Shown: positions 47,453-56,511 of the stretch, one piece after another
Layout of the letters: each line of letters begins with the position of its first letter
How positions within the stretch are numbered: position 1 is the stretch's first letter
Origin: DATMER01 sp031390755
Lineage (GTDB): Bacteria; Acidobacteriota; Thermoanaerobaculia; Multivoradales; UBA5704
Assembly (NCBI GenBank): GCA_031390755.1
Contig: JANMTS010000074.1
Coordinates: 133,941-197,940 of the forward strand
Length of the DNA: 64,000 nucleotides
Direction: 5' to 3'
The notes under the pieces: generated by a model
Told to the model about the DNA's origin: nothing
What the model saw: only the letters and a program-made list of their open reading frames with translations
Database searches by the model: none
Position numbers and translations under genes: made by a program

Positions 47453-48436
47453 GTGGACTCCTTCGGCCGCCGGCTCACCTATCTGCGCGTCTCCGTGACC
47501 GACCGCTGCAACCTGCGCTGCACCTACTGCCTGCCCGCGGACGCGGAGTTCCCGTTCGGCGACCGCGCGTTCCTCTCGCCCGTCGAGATGGAGACGCTCG
47601 TCGGCGCGCTGGTCCGCCTCGGCATCCGGCGCGTGCGCCTGACCGGCGGCGAGCCGCTGATCCGCAAGGACATCCTGGAGATCGTCGAGCGTTTGAAAGC
47701 CCTGCCCGGCCTGGAGAACCTCGCCCTGTCGACGAACGGCACGGAGCTGGCCCGCCTGGCGCCCGCGCTGAAAACAGCCGGGCTCGACCGGGTCAACATC
47801 AGCGTCGACAGCCTCGACCCCGAGCGCTTCGAGGCGCTCACCCGCCGCGGCCTGTTCCAGGACGTCTGGCGCGGCGTCGAGGCCGCCCTGGACGCCGGGC
47901 TTCATCCGGTGAAGCTGAACTCCGTGCTGCTCGCGGACGGAGCAGATGACTTCGAGAGGCTCGCCGCCCTGACGCTGGACCGGCCGCTCACGGTCCGCTT
48001 CATCGAGCTGATGGCCACCGCCTCGAACCAGCACCTCGAAGGGCAGTTCCTTTCGGCAGACGACGTCAAGCTTCGCCTGGAGGCGCGCTTCGGCCCTCTC
48101 GAAGAGCACGACGACGGCGAGCCCCGCACCGGTCCGGCCCGCTCGTACCGCTTCCGCGGCGCCGTGGGCTCGATCGGATTCATCACGCCGATGTCCCACA
48201 CCTTCTGCGCGGACTGCAACCGCCTGCGCCTGACGTCGCGCGGCGACCTGCGGCTCTGCCTGTTCGCCGACAAATACCATCCGCTCCGGCCGCTCCTCGC
48301 CGAATCCGATCCGGCCCGCCGGGACGCCAATCTGGAGACGGAGATCCTGCGCGTGCTCCAGGACAAGCCCGAAGCCCACGGCCTCGCCCGCGGCGACTAC
48401 GGGAATCTGGTCAGCTTCATGCAGTTCGGGGGGTAG
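47453..48436 (+). CDS. moaA: GTP 3',8-cyclase (MoaA)
   Basis: A radical SAM enzyme for the first step of molybdenum cofactor synthesis. DSFGRRLTYLRVSVTDRCNL then RCTYCLP carries CxxxCxxC. The C-terminal second cluster ligands are in HTFCADCNRLRLTSRGDLRL and CLF. GTG at 47453 gives about 327 residues, the normal length; ATG 47087 is possible but would add 122 unrelated residues. The final Gly-Gly (FMQFGG) matches MoaA. The MoaD-MoaE fusion of the same pathway lies at 34752. Confidence 0.92.
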   Translation: MDSFGRRLTYLRVSVTDRCNLRCTYCLPADAEFPFGDRAFLSPVEMETLVGALVRLGIRRVRLTGGEPLIRKDILEIVERLKALPGLENLALSTNGTELARLAPALKTAGLDRVNISVDSLDPERFEALTRRGLFQDVWRGVEAALDAGLHPVKLNSVLLADGADDFERLAALTLDRPLTVRFIELMATASNQHLEGQFLSADDVKLRLEARFGPLEEHDDGEPRTGPARSYRFRGAVGSIGFITPMSHTFCADCNRLRLTSRGDLRLCLFADKYHPLRPLLAESDPARRDANLETEILRVLQDKPEAHGLARGDYGNLVSFMQFGG

Positions 48437-48452
48437 GGGGCGACCTGCATCC

Positions 48453-48478
48453 GCGGGAGCGCGCCCGAAGGCGCGCCC
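48453..48478. terminator. Hairpin between convergent moaA and the gene at 48496
   Basis: GCGCGCC (48459-48465) and GGCGCGC (48470-48476) form a perfect 7-bp stem with a CGAA loop, extendable on both sides. It lies between two converging genes and may serve as a bidirectional terminator. No T-run follows on either side. Confidence 0.5.
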
Positions 48479-48495
48479 CCACGGACACTCTGACT

Positions 48496-48891
48496 CTATT
48501 CAGCGTTGGCGGGAGCCGGCTCGGCCGCCTCGGACACCGCCGCGATCTCGGGAGCCGGAAGCGGCAACGGGGTCCGGCTGCGGAACGGCTGGATGCGGAA
48601 CTCCGCCAGCTTCTCGCTCCGGTTGCCGTAGTGCTCCTTCAGGATGAACCGGATCACCGAGGCCGCCTTCCGGCCGGTCGTGACCACAAGGTCCAGCTGC
48701 TGACTCGTGGTCTGTTTCGCCGCCGCCTGGGCCGCCTGAAGCGGCATCAGGGAACGCGCCCGGCCCAGAAGGCTCAGGAGCTTGGTGCGGGCAATTTCCG
48801 TCTGGGGGACATCGGACGCGTTCTCCTCCAGCGCCGCGAGCAGCGTCTCCCAATCCTGCAGATAATCGGCAATTGACGTGCGCTTGTGCAT
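48496..48891 (-). CDS. Hypothetical 131-residue helical protein
   Basis: A soluble protein with a good ribosome site (AAAGGAG) before ATG 48891. The first 60 residues (SIADYLQDWETLLAALEENA) look alpha-helical. The C-terminus is Pro/Ala/Glu-rich and probably disordered. No family is recognised. It lies downstream of, and on the same strand as, the 85-residue gene and the truncated remnant, so it may be the last gene of what was an operon like 2521-4145. Confidence 0.6.
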   Translation of the reverse strand: MHKRTSIADYLQDWETLLAALEENASDVPQTEIARTKLLSLLGRARSLMPLQAAQAAAKQTTSQQLDLVVTTGRKAASVIRFILKEHYGNRSEKLAEFRIQPFRSRTPLPLPAPEIAAVSEAAEPAPANAE

Positions 48892-48927
48892 GGTCCTGCA
48901 CTCCTTTCCAAGAGCCCATCCCAGGGC

Positions 48928-49185
48928 TCAAAAACCGACGCCATCACGACGCCGGATATCCAGCGACACCATTCCGGCCAGCCGCCCCGTCGATCCCGCT
49001 TCAAGGCGACCTGCCGACTCGCGCTTGCTGCCGCGAATGGACATATCCTGCATGAGCTCCGTCAACATGTCAATATCCGCGGCCAAATTTTCTTCAACAG
49101 CTTTGCAGGGCGCAAAGACCTTGCAAGACGCAACAAAAAGCGCGGTAGGCGAACGACGCTCTCCATCAAGCAGCCGCTTCGCCAT
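48928..49185 (-). CDS. Small hypothetical protein following the remnant gene
   Basis: An 85-residue frame whose ATG (49185) directly abuts the TGA of the truncated remnant (49186-49188). This recalls the tight spacing of the operon at 2521-4145. Its sequence (MAKRLLDGERRSPTALFVAS, then a helical part with ADIDMLTELMQDMS) matches no family I know. No ribosome site is evident, so expression is uncertain. Confidence 0.35.
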   Translation of the reverse strand: MAKRLLDGERRSPTALFVASCKVFAPCKAVEENLAADIDMLTELMQDMSIRGSKRESAGRLEAGSTGRLAGMVSLDIRRRDGVGF

Positions 49186-49462
49186 TCACAGCAAGCTCGG
49201 CGGCAGATCGCTCCGGAGACCGAGCCGCCGAGTGCGCAGCTCCAGGAGCAGCCCGGCTCTCGCCGAGCCTGCGAAGGCTCGGCGGGCCAGCTCGACCACG
49301 CCTACCGGAGACGCTTCCAGCCTCCATTCCGGATTGCTGAGCGCTTCAGCGTCCTCGACATACGGAAGGCGGCTCCAGACCTTGCCCAGCCGGCCGAGCG
49401 GCAGCTCATCGAGCCACGGGCGAACGGCGTCCGCCGCCTGCCGGCAACTTGTATAGAGACGT
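49186..49462 (-). pseudogene. Truncated remnant of the 3430-3951 gene family
   Basis: The minus-strand frame reads RLYTSCRQAADAVRP, then VWSRLPYVEDAEAL and later GLLLELRT before TGA at 49186. The same order of motifs is LWYRLPYVRDAEEL and GLFLEL in the intact gene at 3430-3951. No start codon exists between the homologous part and an upstream in-frame TGA near 49524, so the N-terminus is lost. Its upstream boundary coincides with the leader of the HTH-TPR gene at 49491, which diverges from it. Confidence 0.65.
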
Positions 49463-49490
49463 GAGACCGCAAACCAGGAGACGAACCCCG

Positions 49491-50951
49491 ATGCCCCGCT
49501 ACTTCCGATCCCTGCTCATTCAGATGCTGGCCGCCTGGAAGGGCCTCGCCCAGAAGGAGATCGCCGCCAGGGCCGGCATCGACGCCAAGCAGGTGTCGCG
49601 CCTTCTGACCCGCGAAACGCTGGAGGACGGCTGGTACCGGCGCCTGTTGAAGGGCGTCCGCGGCCGGCCTGCCGAGGTGGCCGTCGTGACCGGCTGCCTC
49701 GAAGCCCTCGACGCCCTTCGGCAGGACCGGGGACTGACCGAGGCGGAGCAGGACGAGATCGAGGCGGGCGTGCTGGAGGGCCAGCGGGTGCTCCGGGAGG
49801 CGCTGTCCGAGGCCGCGCGGCGTTCCAGGGCGGCACCGCGGCTCGACGGCTACCCCAGGCCCGACGAGGTGGAGCCCGCCCGCTGGCACGCCCGCCATCT
49901 CTGGCCGGGGCTCAAGGCGCTTCCCGAAGCCCAGCAGCTCGCCGTGGTCCGGGTGTCCCGCTCTTTCCAGAGCTGGGCGCTCATGGAGCTGGTCTGCGAG
50001 GAGTCGGTCACCGAGACCTCCCGCGATCTCGACTCCGCGGCCCGGCTGGCGCGGCTCGCGGTGGCGATCGCCGAGACGGTTCGAGGGCCGGAGGCGTGGT
50101 GCAACCGCGTGAAGGGCTATGCCCGGGCGCACCCGGCGAACATCGAAAGGGTCTTCGGCCGCCTGGAGGCCGCGGATGCGGGGCTCGAAGAGGCCAATCA
50201 GCTCTGGCTCGCCGGGGCGGACCCCGACAACGTTCTGGACCCGGGGAGGCTCTTCGATCTGGAAGCCTCGCTACGGCGCGATCAACGGCGATTTGCCGAA
50301 TCTCTTGCTCGGCTCGCCGACGCCAAGGCGGTGGGTCGCCGGCCGGAGCGCTACCTTATTAACAAAGGCTTCACACTGGAGGTCATGGGGGACTATGAAC
50401 AGGCGATCGCGGTCTTGCTGGAAGCCCGACGCCAGGTGGAGCGAGGGGGCGATCCGCGGCTCCTGTATATGCTGCTCTTCAATCTTTCCGTCAACTATAC
50501 CCATACGGCCAGGTTCGCGGAAGCCGCCGCCCTTGCGCGGAGGGTTAGGGCGGCAGCCTCGGCCAGGGGAGACAAGAGCGAGACCAGCCGCGTGACGTGG
50601 CTGGAAGGCCGGATCGCCGCCGGGCTGGGCCGGCGCCTCGAGGCCCTCGCGCTGTTGGAAAAGGCTCGGGCGGAATTCGAAGAACGAGAGATGTGGTACG
50701 ACGTGGCGCTGGCCCTGCTGGAGATGGCGGCCTTGTTGCTCGACGAGGGGAAGGTGAAGGAGGTGAAGGCTCTCACCTCCGGCCTCGTCCGCGCCTTCGA
50801 GTCCGACAAAGTCCACCCGGAGGCCCAGGCCGCGCTCCAGCTTTTCCAGCGGGCCGCGGCGCAGGAGGCAGTCACCGCCGCCGCCGCCCGACGCCTTCTG
50901 GGGTACCTTTTTCTGGCCCGCTACAACCAGGGCCTCCGGTACGAATCATGA
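49491..50951 (+). CDS. HTH/TPR-like regulator, copy 2
   Basis: A 486-residue protein. ATG at 49491 has AGGAG ten bases upstream. The N-terminal helix-turn-helix is AQKEIAARAGIDAKQVSRLL. Residues 100 to the end are alpha-helical with TPR-like pairs (LINKGFTLEVMGDYEQAIAV, then NYTHTARFAEAAALARRVRA). About half of it aligns closely with the protein at 51391, including WALMELVCEESVTETSRDLD and ARRLLGYLFLARYNQ. It converges on the second secreted repeat gene, overlapping it by six bases. Confidence 0.78.
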   Translation: MPRYFRSLLIQMLAAWKGLAQKEIAARAGIDAKQVSRLLTRETLEDGWYRRLLKGVRGRPAEVAVVTGCLEALDALRQDRGLTEAEQDEIEAGVLEGQRVLREALSEAARRSRAAPRLDGYPRPDEVEPARWHARHLWPGLKALPEAQQLAVVRVSRSFQSWALMELVCEESVTETSRDLDSAARLARLAVAIAETVRGPEAWCNRVKGYARAHPANIERVFGRLEAADAGLEEANQLWLAGADPDNVLDPGRLFDLEASLRRDQRRFAESLARLADAKAVGRRPERYLINKGFTLEVMGDYEQAIAVLLEARRQVERGGDPRLLYMLLFNLSVNYTHTARFAEAAALARRVRAAASARGDKSETSRVTWLEGRIAAGLGRRLEALALLEKARAEFEEREMWYDVALALLEMAALLLDEGKVKEVKALTSGLVRAFESDKVHPEAQAALQLFQRAAAQEAVTAAAARRLLGYLFLARYNQGLRYES

Positions 50952-51275
50952 ACCCTCGGGGCAGCCGTTCGGGTCCATCCCGCAACCGGCGTCGATCTGC
51001 TGCGCCGGCCGGCAGCGGCTGTCGGGATCCATGATGCAGCCCTCGTCCGTCTGGAGCCGTGCCGGCGGGTGGCAGTTGCCAAAGGGATCCATGCCGCAGC
51101 CGGCATCGGTCCGAGGCTGGCAGGCACCATCAGGATCCATGCCGCAGCCGGCATCGATCGCCGACGGCCCCCAGGAGCCGAGAAGATCCCAGAGCTGGGC
51201 GAGGAGAGCGGGCTGGGTGGCCCACGAAACCGAGAGGAACCCGGAGAAGGCGAGGGCGAAGAGTGAGCGGCGCAT
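50946..51275 (-). CDS. Small secreted protein with four cysteine-pair repeats, copy 2
   Basis: A 109-residue protein. ATG 51275 has GGGAGA upstream and yields a signal peptide (MRRSLFALAFSGFLSVSWAT). The mature part has four units: DAGCGMDPDGAC, DAGCGMDPFGNC, DEGCIMDPDSRC and DAGCGMDPNGC. The consensus [DE]xGCxxDPxGxC is the same as in the protein at 368-784, though linkers and signal peptides are unrelated. It diverges from the HTH-TPR gene at 51391 and converges with the one at 49491, repeating the arrangement at locus 1 in mirror image. Confidence 0.78.
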   Translation of the reverse strand: MRRSLFALAFSGFLSVSWATQPALLAQLWDLLGSWGPSAIDAGCGMDPDGACQPRTDAGCGMDPFGNCHPPARLQTDEGCIMDPDSRCRPAQQIDAGCGMDPNGCPEGS

Positions 51276-51390
51276 CGATTGATCTCCCGTGCGGCATCGG
51301 AGCCGGGCCTTCGTGGCCTGCCCGCACCGCGCCCGGCAAGGATGCCGCAACGTCGGCGAAAAATCCTCAATCCAGGAAGCAGAGGTGCGC

Positions 51391-52820
51391 ATGAGCCTCG
51401 GCAAGCAGTTGACCCGCCTCTTTCGGGCGATCTCGGGAAAGACGCAGCGGCAGTTTGCCGAGGGTGCGGGCATCCATCCCTCCCGGCTCGCCAAGTACGA
51501 GAGCGAGGACGCCGCCGAGCCGCCGGCCGAGGTGCTGCCGCCCATGGCCCGGCAGGCCGGTCTCTCGGTGGCGGACGGCGAGCAGATCGTGCGTTTCTGG
51601 GAGACTCTCCAGCAGCGCCGCGAGCGGGCGGGCCAGGGGGCCGAGGCTCTCCTGGCCGAGGCGGGCGCGCGGCTCGACACTCTGGCCGCCGACACCTACC
51701 ACCGCCTGCTGCGGCTCCCGGCTCCGGGAGCCGAGCCCCGGCCCGAGGACCGCTGGCGGGATCTCCCGCTGTGGCTGGAGCTCAAGGAGCTCGACGAAGA
51801 GGACCAGCTCGCCGTGGTGAGCGTCTCGACCGAGCACCAGACCTGGGCCCTGGCGGAGATGGCCTGCGACGAATCGATCCTTGAAGCATCCCGAGACCTC
51901 GACCGTGCCGCGAGCCTCGCCCGCCTGGCGCTGGCGATCGCCGAGCGGGTCCGGGGGACCGAGCCCTGGCGCAATCGCCTCAAGGGCTTCGCCGCGGCCC
52001 ACCTGGCCAACGTCGACAGGGTCGGCGGCAGGCTCAACGCCGCCGAGCCTGGTCTCGCCGAAGCCCAACGCTTGTGGGACGCAGGAGCCGACCCCGGCAA
52101 CCTCCTGGACCCGGGGAGGTCCTGAACCTGGAGGCCTCCCTGCACCGGGATCGGCGCCGCTTCGGCGATGCCCTGGACCGCCTGGAGAAGGCCCTCGCGG
52201 TGGGACGCTGTCCCGAGCGCTACCTGGTCAAGAAGAGCTCCATCCTGGAGGCCATGGGACGGTACGAGGAGGCGATCGAGACCCTGCTGAAGGCGAAACC
52301 TCTCGTCGAGCAGAAAGGCGACGCCCGGCTGCTCTACATGCAGCGCTTCAATCTCGCGGTCGTCTACACCCACACCGGGCGCTTCGCCGAAGCCGCCGCC
52401 CTGGCCGAGCAGGTGCGCGCCGTGGCGGCCGAGCGCGGCGACCACCACGAGACCAGCCGGGTCGTCTGGCTCCGCGGGAGGATCGCGGCCGGGCAGGGCC
52501 AGATCGAGCTGGCCCTGAGCCTGCTGGATCAGGCGCGGCAGGAATTCGCCGCCCGGGGCATGGAATATGACGTGGCCCTCGCCCTGCTGGAGATCGCGGC
52601 CCTGCTCCTCCAGGAGGGGCGAACCGCGGAAGTGAAGACGCTGGCCGCGGGCCTCGCGAAAATCTTCGAAGCCGGCCAGATCCACCCCGAGGCCCGGGCC
52701 GCTCTGAAGCTCTTCCGGGAAGCCATCGAGCAGGAAGCCGCAACGGCCGACCTGGCCCGCCGCGTTCTCGGCTACCTCTTCCTGGCACGGCACAACGAAG
52801 CGCTGCGGTTCACGGGGTGA
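51391..52820 (+). CDS. HTH/TPR-like regulator, copy 3, interrupted by a one-base frameshift
   Basis: The paralogue of the gene at 49491, starting at ATG 51391. The helix-turn-helix is KTQRQFAEGAGIHPSRLAKY. The frame stops at 52125, shortly after DPGNLLDPGR; the following sequence continues in the next frame as LNLEASLHRDRRRFGDALDR through to GYLFLARHNEALRF, ending at 52820. Copy 2 reads DPGRLFDLEASLRRD at the same point, so one base is missing near 52120. Repaired length would be about 476 residues. This could be a sequencing indel or a true inactivating mutation. Confidence 0.75.
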
Positions 52821-52856
52821 ACGGGCGGGCGCCCCCGCCAGACTTACCTGAGGACA

Positions 52857-53582
52857 TCATGGAGCTGATCCTTCGGCTGAAGCTTGCATGGAGGTCAGCT
52901 TTTGAACCAGGTCGGCATGGAACTTGAGAATCTCCATACGGTTCTTATCCATGATCCTGAGCCGCTCTCGGCACTCGCGGCAGTTCAGCCGGTTGCGATC
53001 GAATTCGATGACAGACGCGATAACCGTCTGGATCTCGGCCGCGATCTGTTGTTGGTGAGCCTGCTGTTGCTCGCGGAGCTGCCGGACCTCCTCATTTCTC
53101 TTCTGAGCCTCCTCATTTCCCTTCTGGACCGCCGCCATCCCGTCCTCCAAGTTGGACGTACTCTCGACAACCTTGTCCACCTTGCCGGAGGCTTTTGTGA
53201 CCTCGCGCCGGGCCTGCTTCAGCTCCTGGAGGATTTCCTCGTTACGGTCCTGCACCTGCTTGAAGTTACGCGCGACCGCCATGAAGTAGCTGTCGAGCTG
53301 AAGCTGGGTCTCTACCCTCACCTCTTGTGGAAGGCCCTCCAGAACCTTTACCCGGGCGTCTTGGAGTGGAGTCGGCACCGCTTTGTCGAGCTCCTCCTGA
53401 ATCGCCTCCCACCGCCGCTTCTGCCGTGCGCTCTCCTGCCGGCAGGAGTCGGCCTCCTGTACGACGGAAGCACGCCGCTCCTCGCAGGTTTTGAGCTCGC
53501 CCCGGGCCTTCTCGAGCTCCCCAGATGAACAGGAAAGCAACAGGCTCAGCGTCATCAATCCGATCAGGACGGAGGATTTCAT
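52857..53582 (-). CDS. Coiled-coil lipoprotein, last gene of the tubulin/actin operon
   Basis: A 241-residue protein starting at ATG 53582. Its lipobox is in MKSSVLIGLMTLSLLLSCSS, with Cys near 18. The rest is long, charged coiled coil (GELEKARGELKTCEERRASV, EEILQELKQARREV), ending with a segment carrying several cysteines (NCRECRERLRIMDKNRMEI). It would be anchored to a membrane, probably on the periplasmic side. It is 19 bases downstream of the 969-residue gene. No function can be assigned. Confidence 0.72.
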   Translation of the reverse strand: MKSSVLIGLMTLSLLLSCSSGELEKARGELKTCEERRASVVQEADSCRQESARQKRRWEAIQEELDKAVPTPLQDARVKVLEGLPQEVRVETQLQLDSYFMAVARNFKQVQDRNEEILQELKQARREVTKASGKVDKVVESTSNLEDGMAAVQKGNEEAQKRNEEVRQLREQQQAHQQQIAAEIQTVIASVIEFDRNRLNCRECRERLRIMDKNRMEILKFHADLVQKLTSMQASAEGSAP

Positions 53583-53601
53583 GGGGCAGGCTCTCTCTCG
53601 T

Positions 53602-56511
53602 TCACTGAAAAGTTCCCTGCATGGGCAGGGTGACCGTGTACAGGTCACCGGTGCCGGACTGGCTCAGGATAGCCGGTCGGGTGACCTCCAAAAGTGAGGT
53701 GACGTGCTCCGGCAGCTTGCCGCCAGCCAGGCGGGCGTAACCTTCGATCGAACCCGTCAGCCGTAGGCCAGGGGCGGGCAGAACGGCGATCTCGCGCCGA
53801 CGGTCCCCGCGAACACGCAGGGCGAACTGGAACAGAAGGGCAGCCGTAAAGGGACTCGGAGAGCAGGTGCAGATGACTTGCTGATTCCCGGTCGAACGGG
53901 GCTCATGGATCTGGAGAGAGCGCTCGCTCGCGGAGGTGTTTTCTGGGAGTTTGACGTGAACCAAGTCCACTTGCCAACCGCGGTCACCGCTCGCCTTGGA
54001 GAGGAGGCGCTTCGCTTCCTGAAGGTTCAAGACATAGGCCGCCGACGGGTCGGCGGCCAGGTAGCCATCCGGGATCCCACTGATCAGGGTTGTGGGCCAC
54101 CAGCACTGCAGACTGCTCCAGAGTTCCTCGGGGGACTCCGGCAGGTCGAATGCAGTGACGGGCGGCGGGAGGGGCGGATATTCACCCTCGGAGATCGCGT
54201 CGTCCCCTTGCCCTTCCCGGTCGGTTCGGAGGTTGCCGACGGCAGGTCCAGGGAGGGCTGGCTCGGGGGCAGAAGAAACCGGTGCGGGAGGGAGCGGATG
54301 TGAAAGGCGGAGATCCTGCACGCCCGCCTCAATCCGCACGAGGCTCTCACGCAGAGTCTCAACGAGGCGAGCCAGGCCCTCGATCGTATTCAGTCTCTGG
54401 CCGAAAGCGCTAAGAGCCGCTGAGACGTTTGGATCCTGGCGTGGAGATTCGATGCCTTGCCGCGAGCCGTTTTCGACGAGGGTCCGAACCTGCTGAGAGA
54501 GATCCTGGATCTGCCCCGACAATCCTCCAGAGACGACTTCCCCCACCGCCCGTCGGACGACCTCGGCCAGCTCCCTTTCCGGCAGGATGGGCTGGACTGT
54601 CGGAGCCGGCTGTGGCGCACGGTACGGAGCCACACTCGGGGCGGGCACAGTCTCGGCCACTGACCGGCCTTCGAACTCAAGGAGTCCGCGCTCAACGAGT
54701 CGGTATCGCTCCGTGGAACCGAGTTCTTTCCTCAGGTGGCACGCCTTGATAACTCGGCGAAACCGAATATTGCTGAGACTCTCCCCCAGACCCTCGAAGA
54801 GGGCGCCTAGGAACTTGAGTGAATCGCCAGTTTGGAATAGTTTCGGATCGCCCGGCACCAGAAACAGTTCGCCCTGCTGTGTACTTCCAAGCCACTCGGC
54901 CAAGCCTTCCGATGGCTGAAAGAGGAAAGTTCGGTTCGCCGGGCTCCTCATACTGTCTTGGACGTTGGAAGAGCGGTACGGCTTGATCGAGGAATTCCGA
55001 AGTAGTAGGTCGTCAAGCCGATCGCGATTAGCTCCGTCCGCCCACCAGTGGCTAACTAAATTCGTGATCGTGCCTGTAGCCTGCAGGGGAATCAAGCCGG
55101 GCTGGGGTGAGGGGTCTCTCAGGTTGGCCGTCGTAGGCTGCTGCAACTGATGATCCTGGATTTCCCGAAGGATATCTCTCACCTCCAGCATTACTTTACT
55201 TAAAGGCGCCAAGTGAGACCGTATGATCTCCGCAATATTCGCACGCCAGGCTTCCGAGAACGAATCTTTAGCCGGTGCACTGCTCACGACCGGTAAGACT
55301 AGAGGAGGAGAAACAAGCTTAACTTCAGTCCTAGAAGCGGATCTCCTGCCCCGCCGAAGCCGCAGAAGGAAGATCGTGCAAACTATAATTATCGCAGAAC
55401 TAAGCACACCTATCAGCAACCCCAGCAGTGGATGATCTCTAAAGAACTGGGCAATGACTTTGACCAACGCGTCCGATGGCGCGCAGAGAAGTGTTTTGCT
55501 CTCGCTCCTTAGCAGTACGCGTCCGCCGTCGTCATGTGCAATCAAGCTCAGTGCGGGCAGTTCAATCGTTTCGGGGGAGCAGTCCAACGAAATCTCAGCA
55601 TGGTAAGAATCGCCTTGGAGTGCGAAGGAGACCGTCTCTCCTTTCTTAAGCTCTGGGATCCCGTCTGGCCCACCGAGGAAACTGGCCTTCAGAGTTTGGG
55701 CTGGATTGTCTCGGGAAGCCGGGGCCTTGAGAACGAGCAATTGCGCTGCACCCTTCTTATCCTGCGGAATGACCTTCAGACTCCGGAACTGCACGATTTC
55801 GATAGGACTAGATCGATAGACCCATTGGTCATCTCCTTCGCAGGCTTCCAGTACGACGTCAGCGCTCGATTCCTCACCGGATGGCCGGCCGATCTGAAAA
55901 ACCAGATCGCGTCCGTCTTGCTTGACCTCTTGGGCTTTCCAGCCGATAGTACGGGAGGTCTCATGCTGAATGAAGTATAGGTCTATCTGGCAGGTCGACG
56001 TGCCCCCTCCTGAGGGAATCTCCATAGCGCTAGCCCGGAAGGCCAGGATGTCGCCCGTGGTCGACTGGAGATCTGGCTTGACCGTGAGAGATTTAGGCTG
56101 GATAGGGTCTACCATTACTGGACCGGAAATTTGCACAACAGGCCCAGGGGTATCAAAGGCGAGGGATTCATAAGTTAACAATTTCCAGTCGCGTTGTGCA
56201 TTGAACGTTGCCGTGAGCTTTCCGTCCTTCATATTATAGGTTCCAGACAACTCGCTGGCATCCTCACCTGTCGAGATGAGTCTTAGGTTTCCCGCCTCGC
56301 CCAGGCTGTCGGGAGCACCCGTCACCGTCACGGTGAGGTGGACGTTCTTCATCCCCTCTGATCTGAACGTCGTTGTATTGGGAAGAGGTGCTCCGGCCGC
56401 TATCTGGACGGCACCCAGTCCCAGCCAGAAATACAGGGAGACAAGCCCGGAGCCGAGGTGTCTCGGCAGCACCGAAGATCCACCTCGTCCCCAGCCGCGT
56501 TTTTCACGCAT
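53602..56511 (-). CDS. Large single-pass membrane protein with coiled-coil cytoplasmic part
   Basis: A 969-residue protein. A signal peptide (SLYFWLGLGAVQIAAGAPL) is followed by a beta-rich extracytoplasmic part (about 45-350), a transmembrane helix at 361-384 (LLGLLIGVLSSAIIIVCTIF) with an RLRRGRR stop, and a long cytoplasmic part with coiled coil (ELAEVVRRAVGEVVSGGL, RLVETLRESLVRIEAG) and a final mixed domain. The start overlaps the preceding gene's stop by eight bases. Base composition of 55000-56300 is visibly AT-richer than the surroundings. I do not recognise the family. Confidence 0.72.
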   Translation of the reverse strand: MREKRGWGRGGSSVLPRHLGSGLVSLYFWLGLGAVQIAAGAPLPNTTTFRSEGMKNVHLTVTVTGAPDSLGEAGNLRLISTGEDASELSGTYNMKDGKLTATFNAQRDWKLLTYESLAFDTPGPVVQISGPVMVDPIQPKSLTVKPDLQSTTGDILAFRASAMEIPSGGGTSTCQIDLYFIQHETSRTIGWKAQEVKQDGRDLVFQIGRPSGEESSADVVLEACEGDDQWVYRSSPIEIVQFRSLKVIPQDKKGAAQLLVLKAPASRDNPAQTLKASFLGGPDGIPELKKGETVSFALQGDSYHAEISLDCSPETIELPALSLIAHDDGGRVLLRSESKTLLCAPSDALVKVIAQFFRDHPLLGLLIGVLSSAIIIVCTIFLLRLRRGRRSASRTEVKLVSPPLVLPVVSSAPAKDSFSEAWRANIAEIIRSHLAPLSKVMLEVRDILREIQDHQLQQPTTANLRDPSPQPGLIPLQATGTITNLVSHWWADGANRDRLDDLLLRNSSIKPYRSSNVQDSMRSPANRTFLFQPSEGLAEWLGSTQQGELFLVPGDPKLFQTGDSLKFLGALFEGLGESLSNIRFRRVIKACHLRKELGSTERYRLVERGLLEFEGRSVAETVPAPSVAPYRAPQPAPTVQPILPERELAEVVRRAVGEVVSGGLSGQIQDLSQQVRTLVENGSRQGIESPRQDPNVSAALSAFGQRLNTIEGLARLVETLRESLVRIEAGVQDLRLSHPLPPAPVSSAPEPALPGPAVGNLRTDREGQGDDAISEGEYPPLPPPVTAFDLPESPEELWSSLQCWWPTTLISGIPDGYLAADPSAAYVLNLQEAKRLLSKASGDRGWQVDLVHVKLPENTSASERSLQIHEPRSTGNQQVICTCSPSPFTAALLFQFALRVRGDRRREIAVLPAPGLRLTGSIEGYARLAGGKLPEHVTSLLEVTRPAILSQSGTGDLYTVTLPMQGTFQ

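Noticed and set aside
48878..49464. Two plus-strand frames of about 190 codons
   Set aside because: Their translations are Ser/Arg-rich without motifs, and the minus strand carries the family remnant and small frames instead.
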